This document shows, piece by piece, positions 8,584 through 17,219 of a stretch of 64,000 nucleotides of DNA. The stretch is from Streptomyces sp. NBC_01478 (GTDB lineage Bacteria > Actinomycetota > Actinomycetes > Streptomycetales > Streptomycetaceae): positions 12,060,817-12,124,816 of the forward strand of contig NZ_CP109444.1 in NCBI RefSeq assembly GCF_036227225.1. The letters run 5' to 3'. Each line of letters begins with the position of its first letter. The first letter of the stretch is position 1. The notes beneath the pieces were generated by a model. The model worked only from the letters and a program-made list of their open reading frames with translations, had not been told where the DNA came from and searched no databases. A program made the position numbers and the translations under genes.

Positions 8584-9444
8584 ATGGTCTCCCAGACCGA
8601 CTTGGCGTACGAAGTCTTCATCTCCGATCCGATCCCCACCAGCGTCACGGATCCCATCCCCAACGGAGAGCTGTTCTCCTGGTCGCCGATGTCGACCACG
8701 CTGATCTATGGGGAAGAGAACGCAGTACTGGTCGATCCCCCGCTGACGATCGATCAGGCCCAGAGGGTGGGTGACTGGGTCGAACGGTCGGGCAAGCACC
8801 TCGAACACATTTTCATCACCCACGGCCACGGTGACCATTGGTTCGCCTCCGGCCCTCTGGTCGAGCGCTTCCCCGGCGCCGTGGTCCTCGCCGGCGAGGA
8901 CAGCATCCGTCTCATGCGGCAGCAGAGCTCGGCGGAGTTCAGAAAGGCCCAGTGGGACAACCTGTTCCCCGGCCAGATCCCGCCGACTCCCGTGCTCGCA
9001 CAGCCCGTACCACCGCAAGGGTTTCTTCTGGAGGGCAACGTTCTGCGCTCCGTCGAAGTCGGGCACACCGATACCGACGGCACCACCGTGCTTCACGTTC
9101 CCTCGATCGGGCTCGTCGTCGCCGGCGATGTCGTTTACAACGGCGTGCACGTGTACCTCTCCGAGTCTGCGGATGGAGGGCGTGCAAAGTGGCTTCAGGC
9201 GCTCGACACGGTCGAGAAGCTCGCGCCGCGCCACATCGTCTGCGGACACAAGAACAAGGCGCTTCCGGACAGTCCGGACACCATCGAGGAAACTCGGCAG
9301 TACATCCGTGACGCGGACCGGCTCCTGAACTCGACAACGAGCCGCATCGAATTCTTCGATGCCTTGTGCGCCCTTCATCCCGAACGCCTCAACCAGGCGG
9401 TCGTGTGGCTCACGGCCACCGCGCTCATGGATGCACAGAGCTGA
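8584..9444 (+). CDS. MBL-fold metallo-hydrolase
   Basis: The 286-residue protein has the metallo-beta-lactamase metal motif THGHGDHW (HxHxDH), a later His in VGHTDTDGTT and the Asp in VVAGDVVYN. A final HIVCGHKNK supplies the last His ligand. The complete ligand set suggests an active di-metal hydrolase of the Vmh/glyoxalase-II-like type. GTG at 8506 would overlap the upstream gene; the ATG at 8584 fits the fold better. The C-terminal region (EETRQYIRDADRLL) is helical. Compare the paralogue at 21678, in which the motif has been lost. Confidence 0.87.
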   Translation: MVSQTDLAYEVFISDPIPTSVTDPIPNGELFSWSPMSTTLIYGEENAVLVDPPLTIDQAQRVGDWVERSGKHLEHIFITHGHGDHWFASGPLVERFPGAVVLAGEDSIRLMRQQSSAEFRKAQWDNLFPGQIPPTPVLAQPVPPQGFLLEGNVLRSVEVGHTDTDGTTVLHVPSIGLVVAGDVVYNGVHVYLSESADGGRAKWLQALDTVEKLAPRHIVCGHKNKALPDSPDTIEETRQYIRDADRLLNSTTSRIEFFDALCALHPERLNQAVVWLTATALMDAQS

Positions 9445-9673
9445 GGTCGACTCTCTGCGAACGTGGCGTTGCGCCCGCGAGTGTGTGGCACTTTCCGCGG
9501 TGGTCCCTTCGGAGCGCCCGCGCAGATCACCATGCTGGTGCACGACCTTCTCCAGAGCACCGGTCAGGACGGGAGCTCAGGACGGCTCCGCCCCGGATCG
9601 ATACGGTGGCCGGAGCCGTCCGTCGGCGAGCAGATTACAGATCGACGTGGACAGGTGTGGACCGGCAGCCCGC

Positions 9674-11107
9674 TTATGCCAGCGACGTCCAGACGCTCTT
9701 CACCTCGGTGTACAGGTCGATGGCGCCGCTGCCCATCTCGCGGCCCCACCCACTGGACCCGTAGCCGCCCCAGGGTGTCGAGGCGTCCACTGGGTTGGAC
9801 ATGTTGATGTACACGGTTCCGGCGCGGACGCGGCTGGCGACGCGGTGGGCTGCTGCCACGTCCCGGGTCCAGACGGCGGCGGCGAGCCCATACTCGGTGT
9901 CGTTGGCGCGGGCGACGACCTCGTCCTCCTCATCGAAGGGGAGGACCGCGAGCACGGGGCCGAAGATCTCCTCGCGAGCGATACGCATGTCGTCGCGGAC
10001 GCCGGTGAAGACAGTGGGCCGGTAGAAGTAGCCGGGCAGGTCGGCGGAAGAGCCGCCGGTGACCAGGGCCGCCCCCTCGTCAACGCCGCTGCGGACGAGC
10101 GCGTGGACGTGCGCGCGGTGCTCGGCAGTGACCAGCGGGCCCAAGTCGGTGGCTTCGGCGTTGCCCGGCCCCAGGCGCATCTGACCGGCCGCCTTGGCGC
10201 AGCGTTCGGCGAATTCGTCGGCCAACGAGCGGTGGACCAGGAAGCGGGTGTACGCGGCGCACACCTGCCCGCTGTTGAGGAGCGCACCCTGCAGACACCC
10301 AGCGACGGCCGCGTCGAGGTCGGCGTCGGGCAGCACGATACTGGGCGCTTTGCCGCCGAGCTCCAGCGAGACCCGCTTCAGATTGCCTGTCGAAGCGTGC
10401 ACGATTGCGCGGCCGGTCTCGGTGGAGCCGGTGAAGGAGACCTTGTCGACGCCCGGGTGCTCGACCAGTGCGCGACCGGCTTTCGGGCCGCCTGTGAGCA
10501 GGTTCACCACACCGTCCGGGATGCCGGCCTCCTGGCACAGCTGGACGAGCCGGACCGTGGTCATGGGCGTCTGCTCCGCGGGCTTGACGATCACGGTGTT
10601 GCCGCATGCCAGCGCGGGCGCGATCTTCCAACTCGCGATCATCAGGGGGAAGTTCCACGGGGTGATGAGCGCACACACGCCGACCGGCTCCCGCTTGGTG
10701 TACTGCAGCACGTTGGGAAAAGACATCGGAGCCGTCTCGCCGTAGAGCTTGGTGACCCAGCCCGCGTAGTAGCGGAAGTGCTCGGCTGCGACCTTGACGC
10801 TCACCATCCGCGAAACGCCGATCGGCTGGCCCTGATCGAGGGTCTCCAGCTGGGCTAGTTCTTCGGCATGTTCGTCGATCAGGTCGCCCACGCGCCACAG
10901 GATGCGAGCCCGTTCCGCCGGCGCGAGACCCGCCCAGGCGGGGCTGTCGAGCGCTGCCCGGGCTGCCGCGACCGCCTCGTCCACGTCTGCTCGGTCGGCG
11001 TCGGCGCACCGTGCGTGCGGCGCACCGGTCGCCGGGTCGACGGTGTCGAACTCGGCGCCGGACGCGGCCGACTGCCAGGTGCCGCCGATGAAGAGGGTCT
11101 GGCTCAT
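9674..11107 (-). CDS. NAD(P)-dependent aldehyde dehydrogenase
   Basis: This 477-residue protein has the full length of the ALDH superfamily. The cofactor region is ITPWNFPL with the SFTGSTETGR loop, the general base Glu is in LELGGKAP, and the catalytic Cys is near 283 in SGQVCAAY. EEIFGPV and a final YGSSGWGREMG complete the fold. AGGAG precedes the ATG at 11107. It lies downstream of the hpa cluster and its AraC regulator in the same direction, so it may oxidise the succinic semialdehyde produced by that pathway. This is inferred from position, and other aldehydes are equally possible. Confidence 0.92.
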   Translation of the reverse strand: MSQTLFIGGTWQSAASGAEFDTVDPATGAPHARCADADRADVDEAVAAARAALDSPAWAGLAPAERARILWRVGDLIDEHAEELAQLETLDQGQPIGVSRMVSVKVAAEHFRYYAGWVTKLYGETAPMSFPNVLQYTKREPVGVCALITPWNFPLMIASWKIAPALACGNTVIVKPAEQTPMTTVRLVQLCQEAGIPDGVVNLLTGGPKAGRALVEHPGVDKVSFTGSTETGRAIVHASTGNLKRVSLELGGKAPSIVLPDADLDAAVAGCLQGALLNSGQVCAAYTRFLVHRSLADEFAERCAKAAGQMRLGPGNAEATDLGPLVTAEHRAHVHALVRSGVDEGAALVTGGSSADLPGYFYRPTVFTGVRDDMRIAREEIFGPVLAVLPFDEEDEVVARANDTEYGLAAAVWTRDVAAAHRVASRVRAGTVYINMSNPVDASTPWGGYGSSGWGREMGSGAIDLYTEVKSVWTSLA

Positions 11108-11362
11108 TGTGTGCTCCTGTGTTCTGAGTCGTCGGTCCTGTCGCTGCCAGGACGAAGCGGGCACATGACCACTCGCCGCCCGGCTCGGTCGTCGGCGGAG
11201 TGTGCGGCTCGCATACGGTGAGCGTCGCTCTGGTGGGAGATCCCGGTTTGCGGTGGCGTGCACGACGTCTTGCGGTGCCGGGCACGGATTCCCGTAAGGC
11301 GCCGAAACGACAGGCCCCCGGCACTGCCGGATGAGGACTGCGCGTACACCTTGCCCGTCCGG

Positions 11363-12316
11363 CTACTGGGCCTGAGCCGCTTCACGGGTCTCCCGAGGGC
11401 TCATGCCGTACGCCGCCTTGAACGCGTGGCTGAAGTGCGCCGCGTCGGGAAAACCCCAGCGGCCGGCCACGGCGCCGATGGGGAGGCCGGCGAGTGCGGG
11501 ATCGGCGAGGTCACGTCGGCACTGTGTGAGCCGCCGCTCGCGGATCCAGCCGGAGACCGTGTGCCCCTGTTCGGCCAGGAGCTTGTAGAGGTAGCGGCGT
11601 GAGATGCGGTGGGCCGCGGCGATCCGGTCCGGGCCCAGCTCGGGATCGGCGAGCCGCTGCTCCATGTAGAGGAGGATGCGCTGTCTGAGCGCCTCCGGCC
11701 CGTCTTCTCGGTGAGCGGAAGAGCTGCCGTGCTGCGCGAGCAGAGCGCTCACGAGGTCGACCGCGCTGTCCGCGAGGCGGTCTTCGCCCACTCCTTGCAG
11801 CTCCCGCACCTGACGGGCCAGGCCGCGCAGGAAGGGCTGGACCACCGGGCCCAGTCCCTCTTGGCACGGGACGGTGGCGGCGTTGACCCTCGCCAGCTCC
11901 TGTTCCGTCAGCCGCAGCAGGGCGCGCGGGAACATCAGCACGAGCATGCTGTACGGCAGCTCGCAGTCGAGTGTGTAGGGGCGGCGCGTGTCGTAGATGG
12001 CCAACTCGCCGGGGGCCAGCAGGGCTTGGCGGTCCCCTTGGGCCAGGCGGCAGCGGCCGGTCAGCTGCAGACTCACCTTGACGAAGTCGGGTTGGTCGGA
12101 GGTGATGTGCCCAGAGGTATGGGTGACACCGTGCGGCTGCGCGGCCACGACCGACACCTGCACGGCGCCGAGGTGGGAGGTGTGCAGGGAAGCGTGGAAG
12201 TCGGACGTCTCGCCCGGTACGGCTTCCATGGGCACGAAGCTTCGGCGGACGACCTCGCGCCAGAATTCGAAGCGTCCGGCGGACGTGTCGTCCTGAGGTG
12301 TCGTCACTGAGCGCAC
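11363..12316 (-). CDS. AraC-family regulator, likely activator of the hpa genes
   Basis: This 317-residue protein has an N-terminal AraC_binding_2-like ligand domain (about 15-190, with FVKVSLQLTGRCRLAQGDR) and a C-terminal double helix-turn-helix (about 225-310). The latter contains ISRRYLYKLLAEQG and the second-HTH signature WGFPDAAHFSHAFKAAYGMSPRE. The GTG start follows AGGAGA. It lies 52 bp after hpaD on the same strand, so it is probably part of or adjacent to that operon. HpaA-type activators of this family respond to 4-hydroxyphenylacetate in other bacteria; the link here is positional. Confidence 0.88.
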   Translation of the reverse strand: MRSVTTPQDDTSAGRFEFWREVVRRSFVPMEAVPGETSDFHASLHTSHLGAVQVSVVAAQPHGVTHTSGHITSDQPDFVKVSLQLTGRCRLAQGDRQALLAPGELAIYDTRRPYTLDCELPYSMLVLMFPRALLRLTEQELARVNAATVPCQEGLGPVVQPFLRGLARQVRELQGVGEDRLADSAVDLVSALLAQHGSSSAHREDGPEALRQRILLYMEQRLADPELGPDRIAAAHRISRRYLYKLLAEQGHTVSGWIRERRLTQCRRDLADPALAGLPIGAVAGRWGFPDAAHFSHAFKAAYGMSPRETREAAQAQ

Positions 12317-12368
12317 GGTGCTCTCCTGTGTGGAAGAGGGGGCCCCGGTATTCGGGCCCCCGGGAGAC

Positions 12369-13364
12369 TCAGCCGAGGCCGTCGGCGCCGACCTTGACGG
12401 CGGCCTCGTCCAGGAGGGCGTCGGAGACGGGTTGCGGCCGGCCGTCGAGGTCGAGGACCGGGGTGGCCTCCTTGTACCAGGACTCGATGACGGCGTTGCC
12501 CCAGAAATCGCGGCGGCGGTCGTCGTGGACGTTCCAGCGGTACGTCTCGTGGTCGGGGTCGCCGGTGTAGTAGTCCGAGGTATAGATCTCCACGCGGTGG
12601 CCGTCGGGATCGCGGAGGTAGACGTAGAAGGCGTTGGAGACGCCGTGCCGTCCCGGGCCGCGCTCGATGTGGTGCTCCTTGCGCACGGCTCCGAACAGGT
12701 CAGCGGTGCGCAGGACTTGGTGGGACTCGTGGGTGGCGAGGCCCAGGTGGTGCAGGCGGGGGCCGTCGCCGCCGGTGAAGGCGACGTCGTGCACGGTCTG
12801 CTTGCGGTACATCCAGGCCGCGTACAGCTCGTGCTCGTCGCCCTCGATGGTCTCCGAGCAGCCGAAGCCCAGCGACTTGTAGTGGGCGTAGGCGGCCGGG
12901 ATGTCGGGGGTGCAGATGTTGAAGTGGTCCAGGCGGGCGATCTCGGCGCCGCGGTGCAGGTCGTAGCGCTGGATCAGGCGTTCGGCGCGGTCGATCTCGT
13001 AGAAGAACTCGACGGGGAAGCCCAGCGGGTCGACCACCCGCACCGCATCGCCGATGCCGCGCGTGCCCTCTCCCTTCTTCAGCCGCTTGACGGGGCGGCC
13101 GAGTTCGGCGAAGAACTTCTCCGCCTTGTCGACGTCCTCGGGGGTGCGGACCCGGTAGGCGATGTGGTCGAGGGCCGCGACCTTGCCTTTGCGCAACACC
13201 AGGGAGTGGTGGGTCAGCTCGTCGGTTCCGCGCAGATAGAGGGAGCCGGAGTCCTCGTACTGGACGTGGAAGCCGAGCATGTCGACCCAGAACCAGCGGG
13301 CGGCGCCGAGGTCGGTGACGGCGAGCTGGGCGTACGCGGACCGGACGACATCAGGTGCGTTCAT
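12369..13364 (-). CDS. hpaD: 3,4-dihydroxyphenylacetate (homoprotocatechuate) 2,3-dioxygenase
   Basis: This 331-residue type-I extradiol dioxygenase has two vicinal-oxygen-chelate modules. The N-terminal module begins SAYAQLAVTDL; the C-terminal one carries the iron ligands His in RLDHFNI, His in RLHHLGL and Glu in HRVEIYT. It opens the homoprotocatechuate ring between C2 and C3 to give 5-carboxymethyl-2-hydroxymuconate semialdehyde. The start overlaps the hpaE stop by 4 bp (ATGA), which indicates translational coupling. The C-terminal helical tail (WGNAVIESWYKEATPVLD) is usual in the actinobacterial enzymes. Confidence 0.92.
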   Translation of the reverse strand: MNAPDVVRSAYAQLAVTDLGAARWFWVDMLGFHVQYEDSGSLYLRGTDELTHHSLVLRKGKVAALDHIAYRVRTPEDVDKAEKFFAELGRPVKRLKKGEGTRGIGDAVRVVDPLGFPVEFFYEIDRAERLIQRYDLHRGAEIARLDHFNICTPDIPAAYAHYKSLGFGCSETIEGDEHELYAAWMYRKQTVHDVAFTGGDGPRLHHLGLATHESHQVLRTADLFGAVRKEHHIERGPGRHGVSNAFYVYLRDPDGHRVEIYTSDYYTGDPDHETYRWNVHDDRRRDFWGNAVIESWYKEATPVLDLDGRPQPVSDALLDEAAVKVGADGLG

Positions 13365-14848
13365 GAGGCAGCGCCGAAACGGGGGGTGTGGACGTCGCCG
13401 AGGGCGACATGGACGATTTTGGAGTCGGTGTAGAAGTCGATGGAGTGGGCGCCGCCCTCGCGGCCGACGCCGGAGTCCTTGACTCCGCCGAAGGGCGTGC
13501 GCAGGTCACGGATGTTGTGGGAGTTGATCCAGACCATGCCGGACTCGACGGCGTGGGCGATGCGGTGTCCGCGCTTGAGGTCGGAGGTCCAGATGTAGGC
13601 GGCGAGGCCGTACCGGGTCGCGTTGGCGAGTTCGATCGCCTCGGCCTCGTCGTCGAAGGGAGCGACGGCGACGACCGGGCCGAAGATCTCCTCCTGGAAG
13701 ATGCGGGCGTCGCGGGGCACGTCGGCGAAGACGGTTGGCTGGAGGTAGTTGCCCTCGCTCAGGTGGTCGGGCCGGGAGCCGCCCGCGACGAGGCGGGCCT
13801 CCTTCTTGCCGATCTCGACGTAGTTCAGGACGCGTTCGTAGTGCTCCGCGTGGACGAGTGCGCCCACCTCGGTCGCCGGGTCGGACGGCAGCCCGACGCG
13901 TACGTTGGCGGCACGTTCGGCGAGGCGCTGAACGAACTCCGCGTACAGCGGCCGTTCCACCAGCACCCGTGAACCGGCCGTGCAGCGCTCGCCGTTGAGG
14001 GAGAACACCCCGAACACGACCGAATCCAGGGCGGCTTCGAGGTCGGCGTCGGCGAAGACGACGGCCGGGGACTTGCCGCCCAGCTCCATCGACGTGGTCT
14101 TCAGGTGCTGGGCGCTGGAGCGGATGATGTGGCGGCCGGTGTCCGTGGAGCCGGTGAAGGAGATCAGCGGCACGTCCGGGTGGTCGACGAGAGCCTGCCC
14201 GGCCTCCTCGCCGATGCCGTGGACGATGTTCACTGTCCCGGCCGGCACGCCCGCCGTAGCGAAGATCTCCGGCCACAGCGACGCGGACAGCGGTGTCCAT
14301 TCGGCCGGCTTCAGCACCAGCGTGCAGCCGGAGGCCAGCGCGGGCGCCAGCTTCCAGCTCTCCAGCATGAACGGCGTGTTCCAGGGTGTGATCAGTCCGG
14401 CCACTCCGACCGGTGTGCGCCGGACGTAGGAGAACTGTTCCTCGCCCTGCCGGAACGCCTCCTCGCCCAGCGCCACGATGACGTCCGCGAAGTAGCGGAA
14501 GTTCTCCGCGGCCCGGCGGGCCTGGCCGCGTGCCTGGGTGATCGGCAGTCCGGTGTCGTACGTCTCGTAGGTGGCGAGCCGGTCATGGCAGGCCTCGACG
14601 GCATTCGCGATGCGGTACAGCGTGCTAGCGCGCGCCCGGTTGGACAGCCCGGCCCACTCCGGGAAGGCGGCGCCGGCCGCCCGCACCGCCCGGTCGATGT
14701 CGGCCGCCGAACCGCGCGCGGCCTGCGCGTACGGAGTGTTGGACACCGGCCCGGAGACGTCGAAAGTACGGCCGTCGGCCGCGTCGACGAGTTCGCCGCC
14801 GATCCAGTGGCGGATGGCGGAGGGCAGGCTCCCGGGGACGATGGTCAC
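13361..14848 (-). CDS. hpaE: 5-carboxymethyl-2-hydroxymuconate semialdehyde dehydrogenase
   Basis: This 495-residue ALDH has catalytic Cys in NGERCTAGS, Glu in MELGGKSP and cofactor loop SFTGSTDTGR. It oxidises the ring-cleavage semialdehyde to 5-carboxymethyl-2-hydroxymuconate. The assignment to HpaE rests on position directly before hpaD and on the HpaE-like motifs NIRDLRTPFGGVKDSG and GGAHSIDFYT. The start is GTG at 14848, overlapping the preceding aldolase stop by 4 bp. The second ALDH at 9674 is clearly different in sequence. Confidence 0.92.
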   Translation of the reverse strand: MTIVPGSLPSAIRHWIGGELVDAADGRTFDVSGPVSNTPYAQAARGSAADIDRAVRAAGAAFPEWAGLSNRARASTLYRIANAVEACHDRLATYETYDTGLPITQARGQARRAAENFRYFADVIVALGEEAFRQGEEQFSYVRRTPVGVAGLITPWNTPFMLESWKLAPALASGCTLVLKPAEWTPLSASLWPEIFATAGVPAGTVNIVHGIGEEAGQALVDHPDVPLISFTGSTDTGRHIIRSSAQHLKTTSMELGGKSPAVVFADADLEAALDSVVFGVFSLNGERCTAGSRVLVERPLYAEFVQRLAERAANVRVGLPSDPATEVGALVHAEHYERVLNYVEIGKKEARLVAGGSRPDHLSEGNYLQPTVFADVPRDARIFQEEIFGPVVAVAPFDDEAEAIELANATRYGLAAYIWTSDLKRGHRIAHAVESGMVWINSHNIRDLRTPFGGVKDSGVGREGGAHSIDFYTDSKIVHVALGDVHTPRFGAAS

Positions 14849-15777
14849 TGAACGACTCCGATCGGTGCGGTGAGAGTGCCGCCCTCGGCGAGCAGCGTGC
14901 GGATCTTTGCCAGACCCGCGTCGGTGGGGGTGATGAGGGGCGGGCGGACATGGGGGGAGGCGATGCGGCCCTGCTGGTGCAGCACCCATTTCGCGGGCGC
15001 CGGGTTGGTCTCCACGAACAGCAGGTCGACCAGCGGGTGCAGCCGGTAGTGCAGATCGCGGGCGGCGTCGAAATCGCCCGCCTCCCACAGCTCGTACATC
15101 CGTGCCACGGCCGTCGGCGCGAGGTTGGCGACGGCCGACACGAACCCGGCGCCGCCCAGCGCCAGCAGCGGCAGACAGAGCAGTTCGATGCCGGACCACA
15201 CCAGGAGCGAGCGGCCGCAGGCGTGCATGACGCGCGAGAAGTGCTCGAAGTCCTTCGTCGTCTCCTTGACCCCGACGAAGTTGTCGAAGTCGGTGAACAG
15301 GCGCTTCACCGTCTCCGGCGCGATGTCCACGGCGGTGCGGGAGGGCACGTTGTAGGCGACGATCGGCAGGTCGGGGAACTCCCGGGCCACCGTCGCGTAC
15401 CACTGGTAGAGAGCCTCTTGCGTGGGCCGCGCGTAGTACGGAGTGATGACGAGCGCCGCGTCGGCGCCCAACTCCTGGGCGGCGGCGGTGATTTCGAGAG
15501 TCTCGTCGAGCTTGTGCGAGCCGGTGCCCGGTAGGAACGGGACGCGGTCGCCGATCTCGTCCGCGACCGTGCGCATCCCCGCGATCCGCTCGGCGGCGGA
15601 CTGCGCACTGGGCTCACCGGTCGAGCCGCCCAGCGAGATGCCGTGCGAGCCGGACTCCAGCTGGAAGCGGATCAGTGCCCGCAGGCTGTCGTGGTCGACG
15701 GCACCGTCCGCGGTGAACGGCGTGACCACCGGAGCGATGGACCCGCGGATTGTGGACGGGTCGCTTCGGAACTTCAC
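14845..15777 (-). CDS. DapA-like class I aldolase in the hpa pathway
   Basis: This 310-residue (beta/alpha)8 protein of the dihydrodipicolinate synthase/NAL family has a Schiff-base Lys in VGVKETTKD, the Tyr of PIVAYNVPSRT, and the pyruvate-binding GGSTGEP. It begins at GTG 15777 behind GGGAGGAG and shares 4 bp with the genes on both sides. In enterobacteria the last step of homoprotocatechuate breakdown uses the metal-dependent class II aldolase HpaI. Here a class I lyase sits in its place and probably splits 2,4-dihydroxyhept-2-enedioate to pyruvate and succinic semialdehyde. The family is certain; the substrate is inferred from the operon. Confidence 0.85.
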   Translation of the reverse strand: MKFRSDPSTIRGSIAPVVTPFTADGAVDHDSLRALIRFQLESGSHGISLGGSTGEPSAQSAAERIAGMRTVADEIGDRVPFLPGTGSHKLDETLEITAAAQELGADAALVITPYYARPTQEALYQWYATVAREFPDLPIVAYNVPSRTAVDIAPETVKRLFTDFDNFVGVKETTKDFEHFSRVMHACGRSLLVWSGIELLCLPLLALGGAGFVSAVANLAPTAVARMYELWEAGDFDAARDLHYRLHPLVDLLFVETNPAPAKWVLHQQGRIASPHVRPPLITPTDAGLAKIRTLLAEGGTLTAPIGVVQ

Positions 15778-17219
15778 AGGGATTCTCCTCCCACGTCGTG
15801 CTGCTTGCGCCACTGCTTATAGGCCTCACGCCACTGGGGACCCAGCGGATAGAGCCCCTCGATGCCGTGTCCGGCCCGCACTTGCTCGGTGATGAACCGC
15901 TCCTGTGCCTCCTGCTCACGGCAGTCGGCGATCAGCTCCCCGGCCAGTTCGGGTGGTACGACCACCACGCCGTCCGCGTCCCCCACGAGCAGGTCGCCGG
16001 GCTGGACCAGGGCGCCGCCGCAGGCGATCGGCACACCGGTGTCCCAGGGGACGTGACGGCGGCCGAGGACGGACGGGTGCTCCCCGCCGTGGTAGACCGG
16101 CAGGCCGAGGTCGGTCACGGCCGCGCTGTCGCGCAGCCCGCCGTCGGTGACAACGCCGGCCGCACCGCGCTGCTGTGCGCGCAGAGCCAGGATGTCGCCG
16201 AGCGTTCCTGCGGAGGTGTCCCGCCGGGCGTCCATCACCAGTATCTGGCCGGGGCGCAGCTCTTCGATCGCCCGCTTCTGGGCGTTCATGTCGTTGCCGT
16301 ACTTCTGGAACAGGTCCTCGCGCAGCGGCAGATAGCGCAGGGTGTGGGCGACGCCGACCATGCCGGTGCCCGGCTGTGTGGGACGTACGCCGTCGATCGA
16401 CATGTGCGGCAGACCGCGCTTGCGCAGCTGTGCGCTGAGCGTGGCGACTGCCACCGAGCGCAGACCGTCCTCGATCTCCTTGCCGAGCAGCGGCTCGGGG
16501 ATGTACGCCGAGCCGTATGCGGCCTCGCGCTCTGCCGGACCGACGCGGGGCATGGCGCCGTACGGGTCGAGCGCGGGCCCCGCGGCGATCGGATTGCGCA
16601 GCCGCCCGGTGGACAGCCCGCCGCCGCTCACCTCGACCTCGACCAGATCGCCTGGCGAGACGACGGAGGCGCCGGCTGGTGTGCCGGTGAGGATCACGTC
16701 TCCGGGCTCCAGTGTGACCAGCCGGGACAGGTCGGCGACGAGTTGCCCGAAAGGGAAGAGCAGTGTGTCGCTGGTGTCGTCCTGGACCAGCTCGCTGTTG
16801 ACCCAGGTGCGCAACTGCAGGGCGGCGGGGTCGAGTTCACGGGCGTCCAGCAGCCGCGGTCCGATCGGTGTGAAGCCGTCGGCGCCCTTGGATCGGACGT
16901 TGGAGCCGCTGTCGGCGTAGCGCAGGTCGTACACGCCCGCGTCGTTGGCGGCGGTCACCCAGCGCACATACGACCAGCCGTCCTCGGGCGTCACGTGTTG
17001 GGCGCGCGAGCCGATGACGAGCGCGATCTCGCCCTCGAAGCCGAGGAGTTCGCACCCCTCGGGCCGGATGATCGCCTCCTTGGTACCGGACAGGGACGAC
17101 GGCGGCTTGAGGAAGTACGAGGGCTGCGACGGTGCCCGTCCGCGTTCCTTCGCCCGGCTGGGGTAGTTGAGGTGGACCGCGATGATCTTCGACGGAGGGT
17201 TCCCGAGCGGATGTGTCAT
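15774..17219 (-). CDS. Fumarylacetoacetate hydrolase domain fused to an RraA-like domain (HpaG-type)
   Basis: In this 481-residue protein residues 1-235 form a FAH-family domain (EGCELLGFEGEIALVIG metal site, YVRWVTAANDAG, GDVILTGTPAG) like the HpaG decarboxylase/isomerase. Residues 245-480 form an RraA/HMG-aldolase-like domain with the signature GVVTDGGLRD and the metal-binding DGVVVVP. E. coli HpaG is instead a duplication of two FAH domains. Members of the RraA-like family include aldolases and oxaloacetate decarboxylases, so this half may decarboxylate 5-oxopent-3-ene-1,2,5-tricarboxylate while the FAH half isomerises the product. The division of labour is inference. It overlaps both neighbours by 4 bp. 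No separate hpaF or hpaH is visible. Confidence 0.88.
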   Translation of the reverse strand: MTHPLGNPPSKIIAVHLNYPSRAKERGRAPSQPSYFLKPPSSLSGTKEAIIRPEGCELLGFEGEIALVIGSRAQHVTPEDGWSYVRWVTAANDAGVYDLRYADSGSNVRSKGADGFTPIGPRLLDARELDPAALQLRTWVNSELVQDDTSDTLLFPFGQLVADLSRLVTLEPGDVILTGTPAGASVVSPGDLVEVEVSGGGLSTGRLRNPIAAGPALDPYGAMPRVGPAEREAAYGSAYIPEPLLGKEIEDGLRSVAVATLSAQLRKRGLPHMSIDGVRPTQPGTGMVGVAHTLRYLPLREDLFQKYGNDMNAQKRAIEELRPGQILVMDARRDTSAGTLGDILALRAQQRGAAGVVTDGGLRDSAAVTDLGLPVYHGGEHPSVLGRRHVPWDTGVPIACGGALVQPGDLLVGDADGVVVVPPELAGELIADCREQEAQERFITEQVRAGHGIEGLYPLGPQWREAYKQWRKQHDVGGESL